A DNA stretch of 64,000 nucleotides from Dermanyssus gallinae (GCA_003439945.1 QVRM01006129.1:1-64000), one strand, 5' to 3'; shown: positions 10,959 to 22,250, counted from the first letter of the stretch. Numbers and translations are program-made. The notes: generated by a model not told the origin, from the sequence alone.

Positions 10959-11179
10959 CTCGAGATGGCTTAGTGGCAAGAGCCTTTGCCTTGCATTCGG
11001 GAGGCTGGGTTCGAGACCCAGACCGGCCACTCCTAAATTGGTTTTCATGGTTCCCAATTTAAACAAGGTGAATGCCGGAGTGGATTAAAAATTGACCATG
11101 ATCGGAAAAAAAACGAGGAGCACAGATGCCTCTATAAAAAGAGATGGTGCATTACCATCCAACCCCCATAAAAAAAAAC
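10959..11179 (+). mobile_element. tRNA-derived SINE
   Basis: The 5' part looks like a tRNA gene. The A box is TGGCTTAGTGG (10966-10976) and the B box is GGTTCGAGACC (11008-11018), spaced as in Pol III internal promoters, followed by GGCCA. The body after 11030 is not tRNA-like, and an A-run lies at 11170-11178. A non-autonomous element mobilised by a LINE is the best reading. The tRNA-like head has no proper acceptor stem, so it is not a functional tRNA. Confidence 0.7.
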
Positions 11180-12743
11180 ATTCAAAGGCAGGCCCCGAGC
11201 AGTAATCTTCGCCATGTATTTGGCGTAGAAGGACGCTCGGCGACTGTCACTGCGTGTTGTTTTGTGCCCTTCTGACCTGAGCAGAAGGTACAGCACGATT
11301 TGAGTCAGCGGTGCCTACTAGATACAAACCAACGGAATACTGAGACCCATCAAAGGAAACTTTATAGGTGTTGCTGCATAGCTAGGTACGTAGTCGGTTG
11401 ATTTTGCATGGAAAGTATTACAGTTCGGCCTACAATGCCTACTGCGCTGGGATGTGCACTTCGAATAGGCACGCCAAATTTATACGCCTAATCCTAAAGT
11501 GCCCCAAAGAATAGGTAGATGTAGTGGTAGTAGACTGGGATAAAGCTAAATGAGTATCTTTATTGTACACAAAAGAAAGGCGACCAGCAATTATATACAA
11601 TATGTGTAGCGTCAAAAAGATTACAGCAATAATCACACTCAACAGTGTCAATTATAGTAATAATGACCGCATAATAGCAACTAAAACAACAGCAATAACC
11701 ACAATGATAACAATAACAACAATAACAACCATAAATAAATGCTTAACATTAGTTATAACTAGAGCAGCAGACAGATGACATGCCGCACCAACAAGAATGC
11801 AATAGTACAGCGGACACATGATGGCTGTGTTGTGATCCTCTACAATACCCTATGGGCTTAAAACGACGCCACTGTTCAACTAATATTTAAATTCAAGTAG
11901 TCCAGGATTTTCGATATCGACAAAGCCACGTGAGGCCTACAGTATGTCAGTATTTGCGCCATCAATTAGCTAGCAAAAGCGTTTTCATTATCGCTATGTT
12001 GACTATAACGGGCTCTCTCAACATTGAAGCCATGGCATACAAGGCGTGAAACATACTAAAGCCGTACTTTGCCACTTAGAAAATACTTACAAAAATGGAC
12101 TACAGGTTTGACTAAACCAACCATCTATAAAGGATTCGACGAGTGTACTTAAAATGTTCCTGGTGCGGTTCTAGTCTGTTGCAAAGTTCTTGCATCTCCA
12201 AATGAGTCGATCGTAACGCCGTTACGTATGACAAACAAGACCAAAGAGCTCAGCCTATAACATATAAAAACAAGCCGCGTAGAGGTCAAACTTAGCAATG
12301 ATTGCGCAACTATTTAAGGAATAAACGACCTTATGGACGATGTGGTAAGATACAATGGACCATCAGGTGCTTCAAACTAATCAAACATTTTAGTTAGGTA
12401 AGGAGCAAACACTTGCAAACGCTTGCTGGAAACGAATCATTTCCACGAGCCGTCCTACAAATACCTCAGGGTAGCTTTTAGCAGATAAAGTATCGAGGGC
12501 GTGGTTGATTGCGTGCGGCAAGGAGGATTTTCATAGTACGACATTATGAACCGAACATTATAAAAGGATCGAATAGTTAAGTTTCCCACATTTTATATTA
12601 GATGACAAAACTTTAATTATGGAGCGTAGCAACGTTTTTCCCAAGTCTACTTCTTATACCCAGAACAAACCCGGAGAACATAGCTCTTGCTGTAAATTTC
12701 AATTATAGCACTACTAGCTTTTTTAATGTAAATACATGTTATA

Positions 12744-12744
<1 letters not shown>
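11180..12744. other. No recognised gene; short AAC/AAT-rich repeat
   Basis: No coding motif is visible. A simple-sequence stretch rich in AACAACAATAAC lies at about 11680-11740. The rest is unique-looking, AT-rich sequence without clear TE ends. Confidence 0.5.
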
Positions 12745-12792
<48 letters not shown>

Positions 12793-12793
12793 T

Positions 12794-12845
<52 letters not shown>
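12745..12845. repeat. (TA)n microsatellite, interrupted
   Basis: Two (TA)n blocks separated by AATATACACACA, ending in CACACACATG. Open frames rich in Tyr-Ile across it are artefacts of the dinucleotide repeat. Confidence 0.9.
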
Positions 12846-12846
<1 letters not shown>

Positions 12847-13440
12847 TGTTTCATACAAACATGTCAGTGTTTGTTTACGATCTCACCGGTGCGGACGTGT
12901 TCGTGTGTGGCGCTTGGAAAGTATCTCTAAATTTAGAATTTAGAGTAGAAATCCATAGACATTGGCGAGCCTACCAATTTTTGAGACCAGATGAGTCGAC
13001 TAGCATAAACATTTTCAGCATTCATCTGCTGTGCTTGGAGAATTATTTTACATTCGCAGTGCGCAGTGATCGCTACCATTGGTAGTCCTCAACTTCCGAA
13101 AATCGACATTTTTACGTCAGCCGGCCATGCAACACATAGCAGCGGGAACCCTGACAACTGCAACGGCAGTCGCTATTACCACCAGCAACTGTTGTTGCAG
13201 CTGTAAGTTACGTCGTCTGCTCGCCTATTGGCTGCGCTAAACCTCAGGTTAGTGCATCAGCGGTACACATGGTAGTGAAACGTTCACCTCCGCTCTTCCT
13301 CCGAGATCGGTGCATCATGTGGCGAAGAGGACGCAGAAGACAACTGAATACGTGTTCGAGGCTCTGCTGGGTCCAACGGAGGTAGTGGCACCAGCATCCG
13401 CGTCGTTGACACGTCTGTCTCGGTCGGTTGTGGATCGGAG
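12846..13440. other. No recognised gene; possible 5' region of RLE-type LINE copy 1
   Basis: A 79-codon plus-strand frame (12846-13085) lacks any known motif. From about 13240 the sequence becomes GC-richer and probably holds the 5' UTR or N-terminal gag of the LINE that follows. The exact 5' end is not visible. Confidence 0.35.
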
Positions 13441-14949
13441 ATGGTGCGCGACGCAAGTGGCGAGAGGCGGGGAAGCCCTGGAGATAGTGTGGCCGCTGCT
13501 AATGTCGGGGAAAGGGCAGCGCCCTTTAAGAGAGCGGCAAACAGCCCACTACAGAGTGGCAAGCCGGCAAAGGCGCAAACGGCACGGGGATGTGCTAATG
13601 CTGATGATGAATCCATAAATGATGCGGGGCCTGATGCAGACGGTAACGGCGCCAAGAAAGCAGAGGACAGTAGAATTATCATTTTGGAAAAGAACAAAGT
13701 GGCGGTGGAGGGCGCGCCTCTCGATGATTAATCCGACCAAGGGTGGAATACAGTCGGACCAAAGGGGAAAATTGTTGCAAATCTAGTTACGATACAGAAG
13801 AACATCCCAACGGTTTGCGCGAAGGAGAGAGCCGATGCAATCATTTTCTCCGCTGTAGATAACTTGTTGGAGTCAAACTTTAATGCTGTATGTGACGATA
13901 TCGTGAAGCATATTAGAGGCAAGGTAAAAGAACCGCGCTTTTCGAGCAGGGGAACTTATTATCGTTGCGGAAGACATTGAAGACCGGGCGGCTACTTTGC
14001 TTAGCTTAGGATGGCTGTAAGCGCCAGGGCTAGCGGCTCAAGATCAACACTTAAAGGAAAAATATACGGGGTACACTCCACGCTAACTGAGGCAACAATC
14101 GCAAATGCTTTGGGGCCGCTCGGCGTCACCGACGCTATTCATGTCCGGTCCAAGAACATCAGAACCGGATTCGTCATGGCGACGGACAGTGTCATCCTGA
14201 CATTTTCGGGCAATAATTGTCCGACGGAGGTTCGCTTGGGCCTTAAAACCCATGGCGTTACTCTCTACCGGGAACCTCTACAGTGCTATCGATGCAACAG
14301 TTTAGATCATATAAAACCTGATTGTCCATTGAAGGCCCCTCGTTGTGGACAATGCGGATCTACTAACCATTTGCGAAAGGATTGCAAAGACGCAGCGCAA
14401 TGCTGCCTATGTAAGGGCGGCCATGAGGCCACCTGGGGATCGTGTCCCCATCGCTTAAATCGCATGGAACTTCTCAAGAAATCTGCTATTCGCGTAACTC
14501 AGCAAAACACTGCTACCGCGCCAGTTAAACACTGTGCCCCAATCGCAGAGATTCAACCGTCAGAGTCATTTAGCAGACGCAGTTTCGCTGCGGTCGTACA
14601 GAATGGGATCAATGTACCGCAGAAAACAAGCGTTCCGCCAGCCGAAGTCAAAATTGGGCCAGCAGCACCAGTCTCTACGGCGGCCATTACCACAAGCGAT
14701 ACGGCACATGGCCATAGCCTAGATGCAATGGTCATGGCGGTATCCGCAAAGGTCATCCCTCAAATAATCGACGCAATCATGGTGCAAATTGGAGAAATCA
14801 TCGAAAAGGTGGTCTCATCCGTCCTTCCGGGGCTGCTCGGCACACATAAGTCGCTGACTAAATCTTCGGCGTCTTCTGCAAAGCCGCTAGCCTCCAACCT
14901 ACGCCAACAATTGGAGAAGGCCATTAATGCTGTACTCAACCCGAGTTAG
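13441..14949 (+). pseudogene. RLE-type LINE copy 1, gag-like ORF1
   Basis: Nucleic-acid-binding ORF1 of the element. The N-terminal part (13441-13980) has a stop at 13729-13731 and a frameshift before 14011. It contains QGWNTVGPKGK, matching DGWIKVGPGGK in copy 2. From 14011 the frame is open for 312 codons: SRSTLKGKIYGVHSTL, then VRSKNIRTGFVM, then zinc knuckles CYRCNSLDHIKPDC and CGQCGSTNHLRKDC plus a third Cys-rich unit CCLCKGGHEATWGSC. The C-terminal third is predicted helical. Its role in the family is binding element RNA to form an RNP. Dead because of the upstream breaks. Confidence 0.8.
14011..14949 (+). CDS. CCHC zinc-knuckle gag-like protein (C-terminal part of ORF1)
   Basis: Longest open stretch of copy 1 ORF1, 312 codons to a TAG. 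Two CCHC knuckles at about residues 92-105 and 112-125 and a third Cys/His unit at about 132-146 lie downstream of a conserved basic domain. It is closely related to the protein encoded at 26030-26912. The ATG at 14011 is the first in frame after a break, so the real start lies upstream. Expected to be non-functional alone. Confidence 0.75.
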   Translation: MAVSARASGSRSTLKGKIYGVHSTLTEATIANALGPLGVTDAIHVRSKNIRTGFVMATDSVILTFSGNNCPTEVRLGLKTHGVTLYREPLQCYRCNSLDHIKPDCPLKAPRCGQCGSTNHLRKDCKDAAQCCLCKGGHEATWGSCPHRLNRMELLKKSAIRVTQQNTATAPVKHCAPIAEIQPSESFSRRSFAAVVQNGINVPQKTSVPPAEVKIGPAAPVSTAAITTSDTAHGHSLDAMVMAVSAKVIPQIIDAIMVQIGEIIEKVVSSVLPGLLGTHKSLTKSSASSAKPLASNLRQQLEKAINAVLNPS

Positions 14950-15199
14950 CCAGCACCGCGGCTTTCGGTGCGAGGACTCGAGCCTCGACTGGAGAGCCTG
15001 AGGGGACAAACTCGCAAACACCATCATGTTAAATGGTCAATCAGATATAAGGCACTGGCTTACTTCATCCGTCAACCACAAGCAACAGCTCACACTGACG
15101 CCACTTTGACACATTCTTCAAATCGCTTCTCCGTCACCAACGCACACTCTTAAGCAAACCCGCTTGGAAATAGCTTTCCAACGTACGTATCAAAGGCTG

Positions 15200-17830
15200 C
15201 CGCTATCAAGTCTAAAGTAAAGATGATATCGTGCATTCCTCGTAGTTTAAGAGAACATTTTGCCGTCGAACTGTCAAAAACTATCAACGAGGTGTGCTCG
15301 GTGGCCAGCCAGCACAGTTGGGGACGGCTGATAGAATGTTTAATATACCGGTGAAAAAGGAGAAGGGGCGCACGCTCACCTCGGCTCTACGAGAAATTGT
15401 ACTTAGATTTTGCAGAGGCGCACGCCTAGAAGAGAATCCTCACGTAACCAGTCGACGACCTTCGCGAGCTACAAGTACTGACGACGCCAGTCGTAGAGCA
15501 AAGATCGTGCAATCAAAGCTGTCCCAGGGGGACGTCTCTTCCGCTGCTCAGACCCTGTTTTCTACAGATCAGACTGCCCCAATCGACGCAAATACTAAAG
15601 CAAGTTTATTGAAAAAGCACCCAGCACACCCCACGGTGCTGGGTGCCCTAAGGCGCCGACGCCGGCACCCCCAGCGTCTGAAATTGATGTCACGACTGAG
15701 GAGATTCGAATCGCCATTAGAAGTTTTCCAAGCAGTTCTAGTGACGGTCCGGATGGTCTTCGCCCTCGGCATCTGAAAGATCTCATAGGTTGCCGCCAGG
15801 ATGATAGCAACCCTCTGTTGCAAGCGTTACGTCACTTCGTTATTCTAGAAGTCAACGGGCGACTTCAAGAGTTCACGCTATCCACTTTTTACGGCGCAAC
15901 ATTAATCGCCCTTCGCAAAGAGGACGGGGGTATTCGGCCAATCGCCGTGGGGCTTACCATGCGTCGACTGGTCGGTAAGATTTTAATGAAAAAAGCTATG
16001 ACGGCTATTCTCGAGCTAGTGGCTAGGGTGCGGGATAAAAGAAGGAGCAGAAGCGGCTGTGCATGCGGCCGCCGCTTCTATCAAATCGAACAGAGGGCTA
16101 GGAAAAGCTTTAGTCAAGCTCGACTTTCAAAACGCCATTAACATGCTTCGTCAAGATCACTTACTCAATGCTGTAAAAAGATCGATACCCGCTATTTACC
16201 CAGCTGTATACCAGATGTATAGACTGCCCGCTAATCTTCTGTGGCAAGGGGAGACGCTTAAGTCAATGTGTGGGGTTCAACAAGACGACCCGTGTGGGCC
16301 AGCTCTTATGTATCGCTATAGCTGAACTACAGGCGAAGTTTCGATTGGAGTTTCGACCGTGGAGTTTTGATGTTGCAACGCTGGCAGGTGACCTGGCAAC
16401 GATCCAGGCAGACATCAAGACTGCTCAGGAATTTCAAGCGTGCTCTGTGTTTAACACTCAACGCAAATTAATGCGAGCTCTTTCTACTGTCAGAGGAGCA
16501 CCGCGACGAGCCTATTTCAAGCTTGCGGGGAATACTACCCGACATTCTATTAGCAGTCGAAGACAATATCGAACTTCTGGGAGCCTCCCTTACCGATGCG
16601 GCGCTGGAGGGTGTACTGCGCAGAAAGCTTGTTGAAGTCAGCCGATGGTGCAGCAGACTTCAAACTCTAGATGCCCACCCGGCGTTATACCTCTTGCGAC
16701 AAAGTCTCTCTACTCCTTTATCTCCTTTTTGACGTATCTTTTGCGTGGTCCACCTTCTTTTGAAAGAACTGATTTTCTCGACAAGTTCGACGACATTCTG
16801 CGTACGGGACTAGAACGGCTACTCAACGTTCACTTGGGATCTGCATCCTTTGACTTTTGATTAGGGTTGAAAATACTTTGGTTCAGCTGGTCGGGGCCTC
16901 CGATGAGGCTCTTGAGGAGTTTCAAGTTTGCTGGGAAAAGCCCCGCGAACGAAAAACTCAGAGAGCACTGGACCACTTAGTGGTAAAAAAGAGGCAAGAC
17001 GCGCTTCTAGCACAAACCCTAGACTCAAAAGGAAAAGCTCGCCTGAAGGCCTGTTTTGATCCAATGAGCGGAAAGTAGTGGCGGTGGCTTAGGCGGCTAA
17101 CGCACCGTTTGAAACGGGGCGTTGCCATAGCAACCACGGTTGGCAAAACATCGCTAGTTCGAGTCCCGGCCGTGCTGGTTGAATTTGTTGGGCGCGGTGG
17201 TCATTGCCCTGCTGCTACATAGCTCTGCTAGAGAAAGCCTATATAATTTAGTACGAGAACGCGATGACGACCACAGGCAACTAAGCCCATTACGAGCGTC
17301 TAAAATGTGGTTGTCAGAGCGTTGAAAAAAGTGGCTGCAGGCCCCCAGTTTCGCCGCAACTGGGGACGATGCTGGACAATAACACACTCCGCAACGTCTT
17401 GGGGAGGCTGGGGAGGCTGTCTGCGCAAAGCACGTCTGCAACCTATGTTTCTTACCCCCTGGGCTCGTGGTCGTCTTCTCGTGTGGGATGTTACAGTGTC
17501 ATGTACGCTGGCCAAAAGCTACGTTCAGAACACGAGCCGGGAGGTGGGCGCATGCGCCCGGCTCGCAGAGAACCGAAAAGTAACGAAATACCAGGAACTA
17601 GCATCGCAATTTATTGTTCAGCCGATTGCCATAGAGACCTTTGGAACGATCGGACCGTAGTCTATGAAGTTTATTAAGGAACTGGGCCAGAAAGTCATCG
17701 CTGCAACTCAGGACCCCCGAGCTAGCGAATACCTGTTGCAGCGCATATCGATCGAGGTTCAACGCGGCAACGCCGCGGCCGTGGAAGGGTCTCATCCGTC
17801 AGCCGCAGGGCTTCCGGAGATCCCGTAGAA
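15200..17830 (+). pseudogene. RLE-type LINE copy 1, ORF2 (RT and endonuclease), broken
   Basis: Corresponds in order to ORF2 of copy 2: KIVQSKLSQGDVSSAAQTLF (15510-15570), RPRHLKDLIG (15760-15790), ALRKEDGGIRPIAVGLTMRR (15910-15970), KALVKLDFQNAIN (16100-16140), VQQDDPCGPAL (16276-16310), a decayed active site reading DVATLAGDL near 16370, and the RLE core GRLLVWDVTVSCTL (17469-17508) followed by TSREVGACARLAE and QRISIEVQRGNAA. The CCHC and PDG part is deleted near 17440. Multiple frameshifts and stops. A SINE splits it at 17084-17331. Confidence 0.8.
17084..17331 (+). mobile_element. tRNA-derived SINE inserted in RLE-type LINE copy 1
   Basis: Pol III-like A box TGGCTTAGGCGG (17085-17096) and B box AGTTCGAGTCCCGGC (17156-17170). 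The interruption falls inside the LINE: the sequence before it ends CCAATGAGCGGAAAGTAGTGGC and the frame resumes after GAAAAAAGTGGCTGCAGGCC, which corresponds to GCGGCAAATGGCTTCAGGCC in the uninterrupted copy at 29065-29085. A short imperfect duplication around AAAGTGGC flanks it. Confidence 0.65.
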
Positions 17831-17873
17831 ACTGTTTTATTCCCCATAATTGTATGCCTATGACAATAAACAT

Positions 17874-17888
17874 CATTAATTGACACCT
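17874..17888. repeat. Target-site duplication, left copy
   Basis: CATTAATTGACACCT, a perfect 15-bp match to 18617-18631, flanking the R1-like insertion. The left copy directly precedes the T-run that is the element's poly(A) tail on the minus strand. Confidence 0.9.
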
Positions 17889-18616
17889 TTTTTTTTTTTT
17901 TTTAATATAACTTGAGGTTGAAGGTAAATCTTGCATAAGACACCGGGCGATACGTTGGTATTCGCCGCGGTAGTGTCAGACTCTTACTGACTAAACCCCC
18001 AACCGGTAAGTATCTTGGGGATGCCATTCCGTACTAAAGTTGCATATTACTTCGAATAGCACCCTTGCAGGGATTAGCAGTCGGCGCTTATCGCCAACCT
18101 TGTCTTATCCCGCGGTTAGTCCTCAGGTTTGCTGGGCCGCCGTGGCGGCCAGCCGGGCGATCCTTGCCCGCTCCAGGTGGTCCTTGCGTTTCAGCAGCTC
18201 TTCCGCAAGCTGGGCTCCTTTGTGCCAGTGCTCCTCCGACGCGAAGATATACCTGACGAAGCCTCTCATTCCGTGTGCGCCGAGCTCTCGGGCTAGTTGT
18301 TGATCCATCCGCTCCGCTCGGACGTCCTGCAGCGCACTGCATAGCAGCAGGGTGTGCAGTGGGGAGTCCACGTCGCAGGCGGGGCACAGTGTACAGCTTT
18401 CAGCAATATCCTTAAACCTGGCCAGGTACTGTTTGAAGTCGCCGTGGCCAGTCAGGAACTGCGTCATAAAGTACGTCGTGCCGCCACCTGGTCTGTTGAT
18501 CCATTCTCCTATGTCCGGAATGATTTCGCGTGTGGAGGCGCCGGGTCGGTTTCCGACTACCGTGTCCCACCGGGCCTGCCACGCGAGCAATGTTTCGGCC
18601 TTCTGCTGCTCTGCGG
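17889..18616 (-). mobile_element. R1-like LINE, 5'-truncated, recent
   Basis: The insertion is bounded by a perfect 15-bp TSD. On the minus strand it runs from partial ORF2 through about 220 bp of 3' UTR to a poly(A) tail (T-run 17889-17903 on plus). The coding part is uninterrupted, unlike the surrounding LINE, so it is a young copy. 5' truncation, TSD and poly(A) are hallmarks of target-primed reverse transcription. It lands at the junction of RLE-type LINE copies 1 and 3. Confidence 0.9.
18123..18616 (-). CDS. R1-type LINE ORF2 C-terminal end (partial)
   Basis: Open minus-strand frame from the truncation point to a TGA at 18123-18125. It has the R1-type C-terminal signature: IIPDIGEWI, then TQFLTGHGDFKQYL, then a zinc-binding block CTLCPACDVDSPLHTLLLC (C-x2-C...H-x4-C), then a helical tail. 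In R1-clade proteins this region follows the RT and is thought to bind nucleic acid. The RT and endonuclease were never copied in, so it cannot act alone. Confidence 0.85.
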
Positions 18617-18631
18617 CATTAATTGACACCT
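18617..18631. repeat. Target-site duplication, right copy
   Basis: CATTAATTGACACCT, identical to 17874-17888. Right flank of the R1-like insertion. Confidence 0.9.
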
Positions 18632-19250
18632 ATGCCGGTCCAAAGTTACCGCTACAGCGGATCATGCGCTGTCCTGCCGGTTCAGTTCCGGTCGCCATTC
18701 AAGACATTTTGCCATCAACAATGTCGTACACCGTGTTCTGCAGAGCGCCCAGATTCCTTAAGTGAAAGGGCCCCTTGGTATGTGCGCCAACAGCCTTCTA
18801 CGCCCGGATAGAAAAACCCTAGTACCATGGGAACGGGGTCGTCTGCTAGTGTGGGACGCGACGGTTTCATGTACACTCGCCAACAGTTATATTGCGCGCA
18901 CAAGTCGGGAAGCTGGCGCGAGCGCACGTCTTGCTGAAAGTCGCAAATTGTCGAAGTACAGGGAGCTCTTGCCGCAATACATAATTCAGCCGATTGCCGT
19001 GGACACGTTAAGGCCAATGGGGAAGGCGACCGTTAAGTTCCTCAAGGAGCTTTGAAAGAGGATAACTGCTGTGACAAAGGATGCGCGAGCCGGGAAGTAC
19101 CTGGTGCAGCGTATCTCCATAAAAGTACAGCGTGGTAATGCAGTGGCGGTAGTGGGATCGCTTCCATCGTCGGGGGAAGGACTGCCAGAAATGGCGTAGC
19201 AGTAACTACTATTATTTGACAATTAACACATGAAACATTAAATAAACTTA
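18632..19250 (+). pseudogene. RLE-type LINE copy 3, CCHC finger and endonuclease end
   Basis: Reads DHALSCRFSSGRHSRHFAIN (18660-18715), the second half of the CCHC finger that precedes the RLE in R2-like elements. Then comes LLRPDRKTLVPWERGRLLVW followed by DATVSC (18797-18870), with the PD and D of the nuclease core intact. TSREAGASARLAESRKLSKY supplies the E and K positions, and QRISIKVQRGNAVAVVGSLP closes. Stops at 18759-18761 and near 19055 break it. A short 3' UTR follows (AATAAACTTA near 19240). No upstream RT is present. Confidence 0.8.
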
Positions 19251-19655
19251 TCGTACTCTCGTTTTGAGTGCGATTCCGTTTAAAATATACTTCTCTCTGA
19301 ATATCATTTAATCTCCTCCATAAACCTGTGCTATGCACTAAAACAGAATTTCCAGATGTCAGCCCTGGCGCATTACATTGCCTTCCAAATGCCAATGCCT
19401 TTTGTAAGCGCATATTTATTGAAGTCCCATAGACATTTGCATCTCACCGAAGACCTCTGTCTACCTTCTTTATTCTTAAAATGTCTTCCTTATTCAACAA
19501 TTCTTTTTTTGATGCTGTGTCACACTTAATTATGTAGATAGGCAGCTATATCCGTACAAATGTTGGCGGTCTACCTTGCATAGGCCGAATGCGTTAATTC
19601 ATTTCGGTTTGCGTGAGCAGACAGCCCACTCACAATAGAACAAAAACACATCGTC
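19251..19655. other. No recognised feature
   Basis: AT-rich sequence between the end of the RLE-type LINE and the mariner ORF. The last part may include the mariner 5' untranslated region and terminal repeat, but I could not identify the terminal repeat. Confidence 0.4.
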
Positions 19656-19658
19656 ATA

Positions 19659-20700
19659 ATGAACGGCCGGCGCAACGTGGGTCCAGAATATGACCGAAGA
19701 GCAACCGTTATTCAATTGCTTGGTGCCGAACATCGACCAGCCAAAATCATCAGCATCACCTAATTTAAACGAGCAATGGTCTACGACATTGCCCGATGCT
19801 ACAGAGATGCAAAATAGACAGGGCTACCCGGAAAGACAATTCACAACCGCCGACGAAAAGTGAGGACGCTGAAAGTGATTAAAATGGTGCAAACCTGCGT
19901 TTTTAAAGATCCATCCAGTCTATCGATGCGCCGCTTTGCAACCAATTTTAATACGAGTGTCAATTCTATGCGTCGGATTATCATCGAAGAACTTCGCTGC
20001 AAGTCTTACACGTTTAAAGTCAGACAGATGTTGTCTGAGGCCGCGAAAATCAAGAGGATGGTTTGCTGCAATCTCATTCTCACGTCGTTGAGACACGAAA
20101 CGACAGGACACTTTGGATTCTATTTCGACAAAAAAATGTCCATTATTGACCAAATACATAACCCGCAAAATGGCCGGTGGCTCGCAAAGACCCTGAGAAT
20201 GTACCAATCGTGCATAGAATTAAACATCCTGTTAATGTACACGTTTTACGTGTTGTGTCGAATGAAGGAACGCAAGGCCCCCGCACTTGACAAGCACGAA
20301 ATCGTAACACGTAAAAGTGTATTTACGTGTTCTGCGAAGGGTGGTGAAACCATGGATTGATAGTATCCAATGGAAGACAATATGTCTATTAACAAGACAG
20401 CGCTTTTACCCACGCCTGCAATCGTCTAGAACTGGCTGCAGGACAACATGACGGCGTTCTGGGACAAGAAGATGTGGCCCTCTAGCAGTCCAGACTTGAA
20501 TCTTCTGGACTTCTATGTATGAAGCGTTGTTGAACGAGAGTCTAGCAAGTGCCGATATAAAAACAAAGAAGCACTACATAGAGCCATTGACAAATCGTTC
20601 AACTTTGACGAAGGCCTGTGGGCGCTCTCGCGCGAGCTGCTGATGGTGGCTACATTGACTAAAAATGTTCCTTAGGAGTGTCTCTAACGGCACGTAAAAA
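19659..20700 (+). pseudogene. mariner-like transposase, degraded
   Basis: From the ATG at 19659 the N-terminal helix-turn-helix region reads RRATVIQLLGAEHRPAKII and, after a stop, MVYDIARCYRDAK. A later frame has SMRRIIIEELRCKSYTFKVR followed by QMLSEAAKIKR, typical of the second HTH of mariner transposases. Catalytic blocks follow: QDSAFTHACNR near 20393-20425 and a SSPDLNLLDFYV block near 20480-20515 in another frame, corresponding to the second and third acidic positions. Stops and frameshifts occur throughout. Terminal inverted repeats were not found by eye. Confidence 0.8.
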
Positions 20701-20859
20701 TACATTAAGATTTAAATTGCGATAACGTTTCGTCCGGATTTAGCTTCACTGTAATTTTAGCTTCCGCTCCAATGTAACCCTCAAAGATACTAAAACAGGG
20801 CGCTTCTCTTCGTTTAATACCATATCTTATTTATCTGCTCCCGTCCCACATTGAACCTA

Positions 20860-21210
20860 TCATACGTGCATTCTTAAAATAGCCATATCATTTGCAAACA
20901 ACAAAACACAATTCTAATAAATGTTTCTTTTTTTACCAACCAGCCATACCCACCCCGAGTAATGACGGCAAAAGGCATCCCTGTTTTACCTCCTTAGCAA
21001 CGTCATATTCAATTCTCCCTCATTTTATTTATTGAGTACTGTTTTTTTTTCTTATAATATCCTTTAATAAGTTTATTCAACGTGGGTCAAATACTTCTGC
21101 CAGATACTTGTACAAGGTATCTTTATTGGCCATATCGTAAGCTTTTTTCAGATTAAAAAAACCCAACGTCGTCTAGCTTTATGTTTTTTCCTAAACCCAC
21201 ATTGCCCCAA
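20860..21210 (-). pseudogene. LINE RT fragment
   Basis: The minus strand reads LGFFNLKKAYDMANKDTLYK (motif A) at about 21165-21105, then VKQGCLLPSLLG near 20990-20955 (motif B, VRQGCPLSP-type) and LLFANDMAIL near 20905-20875 (active site, with Asn replacing the first Asp). The VRQGC form matches the LINE fragment at 61.1 kb. Dead: the catalytic residue is changed and there are stops. Confidence 0.65.
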
Positions 21211-21657
21211 TTTTACCATTCGCTTCTTATTTATTTTGTATCCGCTTCTTACAAATTTGCGCAAAATTACGTTATGTAATTGGTGGAATAGTTATCGGTT
21301 TAGATAAATAGCTTATGAAGTTTTCTCCGCACGCATTTATTATTTCATTGTCATTCTGTTTTACCCGCACGCCGTCTTCCCTTCAATCCTCATATAATTT
21401 GTTCTACTTCTATCTCTGTAATTATACCTGCATTCATTTCTCGACCTCCTTTCTCTAACTCCATTACTAATAAAAAATAGTGCCTTTACCGCTGCATTCA
21501 TCTCCTTGTTTGTGTACACTTTTTCGTGCTCAAGATTAGTCATGCTTTTTCCCGCGTTGACTACTTATGTCTAAAATCGCTTTACCCGTTGTCCCTTTAG
21601 AGCCCCCAATGTACTATTAAATTTTTGTTTGTCCTGTTTTTTCTTTCCTTCTTGTAC

Positions 21658-21805
21658 AAAATGCCAAACGTTTGCCTTTGCCTACGCATATTTTGCCAGT
21701 ATCTCCCCTTCTCCGGGGAGACACCATATTATAATCTACACATGACCTTCTATTTCCTTGACTATACGTATATCTTTCAACATCTTTTATCTAAGTTTAG
21801 CTTAT
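21658..21805. repeat. Dispersed repeat, copy 1
   Basis: About 150 bp beginning AAAATGCCAAACGTTTGCC and ending near AAGTTTAGCTTATT, repeated in direct orientation at 23484-23668. The second copy carries about 37 extra bases in the middle. No coding potential or termini were recognised. Confidence 0.75.
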
Positions 21806-21929
21806 TTTGCCTTTCCGTTGATACCTTATTTATTGACACATTCATTTATTTTTACACCATGTTGGGTGAAACAATACCTAATCTATACCTACATACAAAC
21901 AAACAGGTTGGCAACAAATAAGCCGTAAC

Positions 21930-22250
21930 ACACATTTACAGCAGTAAGTTACCAGAAGCATTCGCCAATCGTGATAACGAGATGAAATATATACAGTGAG
22001 TGGCGTGATATTTTGAACATAGATTGCTACAATTTTTACAAACACAAGATTCATTCGGCTCATGGAATCCCACTGTGCGACACACGACGTGGTGATACCC
22101 GTGCACTGCAAATCGCGTAACAATATGGCGGTTAGTCCTACCTACATATTTCCATGAATCTAATGTCATTGCCCCAACTGTGTAAAATTCCGGATCAGTT
22201 TCTGCCATTTTAACTTCGTATTCACTAAGTGATTAACATACGTGAAAATT
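21930..22250 (-). pseudogene. LINE B/C-group ORF2 C-terminal end
   Basis: The minus strand reads DPEFYTVGAMTLDSWKYVGR, then HIVTRFAVHGYHHVVC, then GFHEPNESCVCKNCSNLCSK followed by YHATHC. This is the same C-terminal Cys/His module found at the end of LINE B and LINE C ORF2. Only the 3' end of the element is present; upstream (toward 22.3 kb) no RT is seen. A short 3' UTR lies toward 21930. Confidence 0.75.

Noticed and set aside
10959..11035. A functional tRNA gene
   Set aside because: A and B boxes are good, but there is no acceptor stem or clear anticodon arm, and a non-tRNA body with an A-rich tail follows.
12647..12847. Tyr-Ile repeat protein on the minus strand
   Set aside because: The frame is just the translation of a (TA)n tract. 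The same applies to similar frames at 40.9-41.4, 42.5-42.8, 58.7-58.96, 59.3 and 60.5 kb.
13244..13740. Minus-strand frames of 63-137 codons before the gag
   Set aside because: They overlap the plus-strand gag N-terminus, which matches copy 2 (GW..VGP.GK), so the plus-strand reading is preferred.
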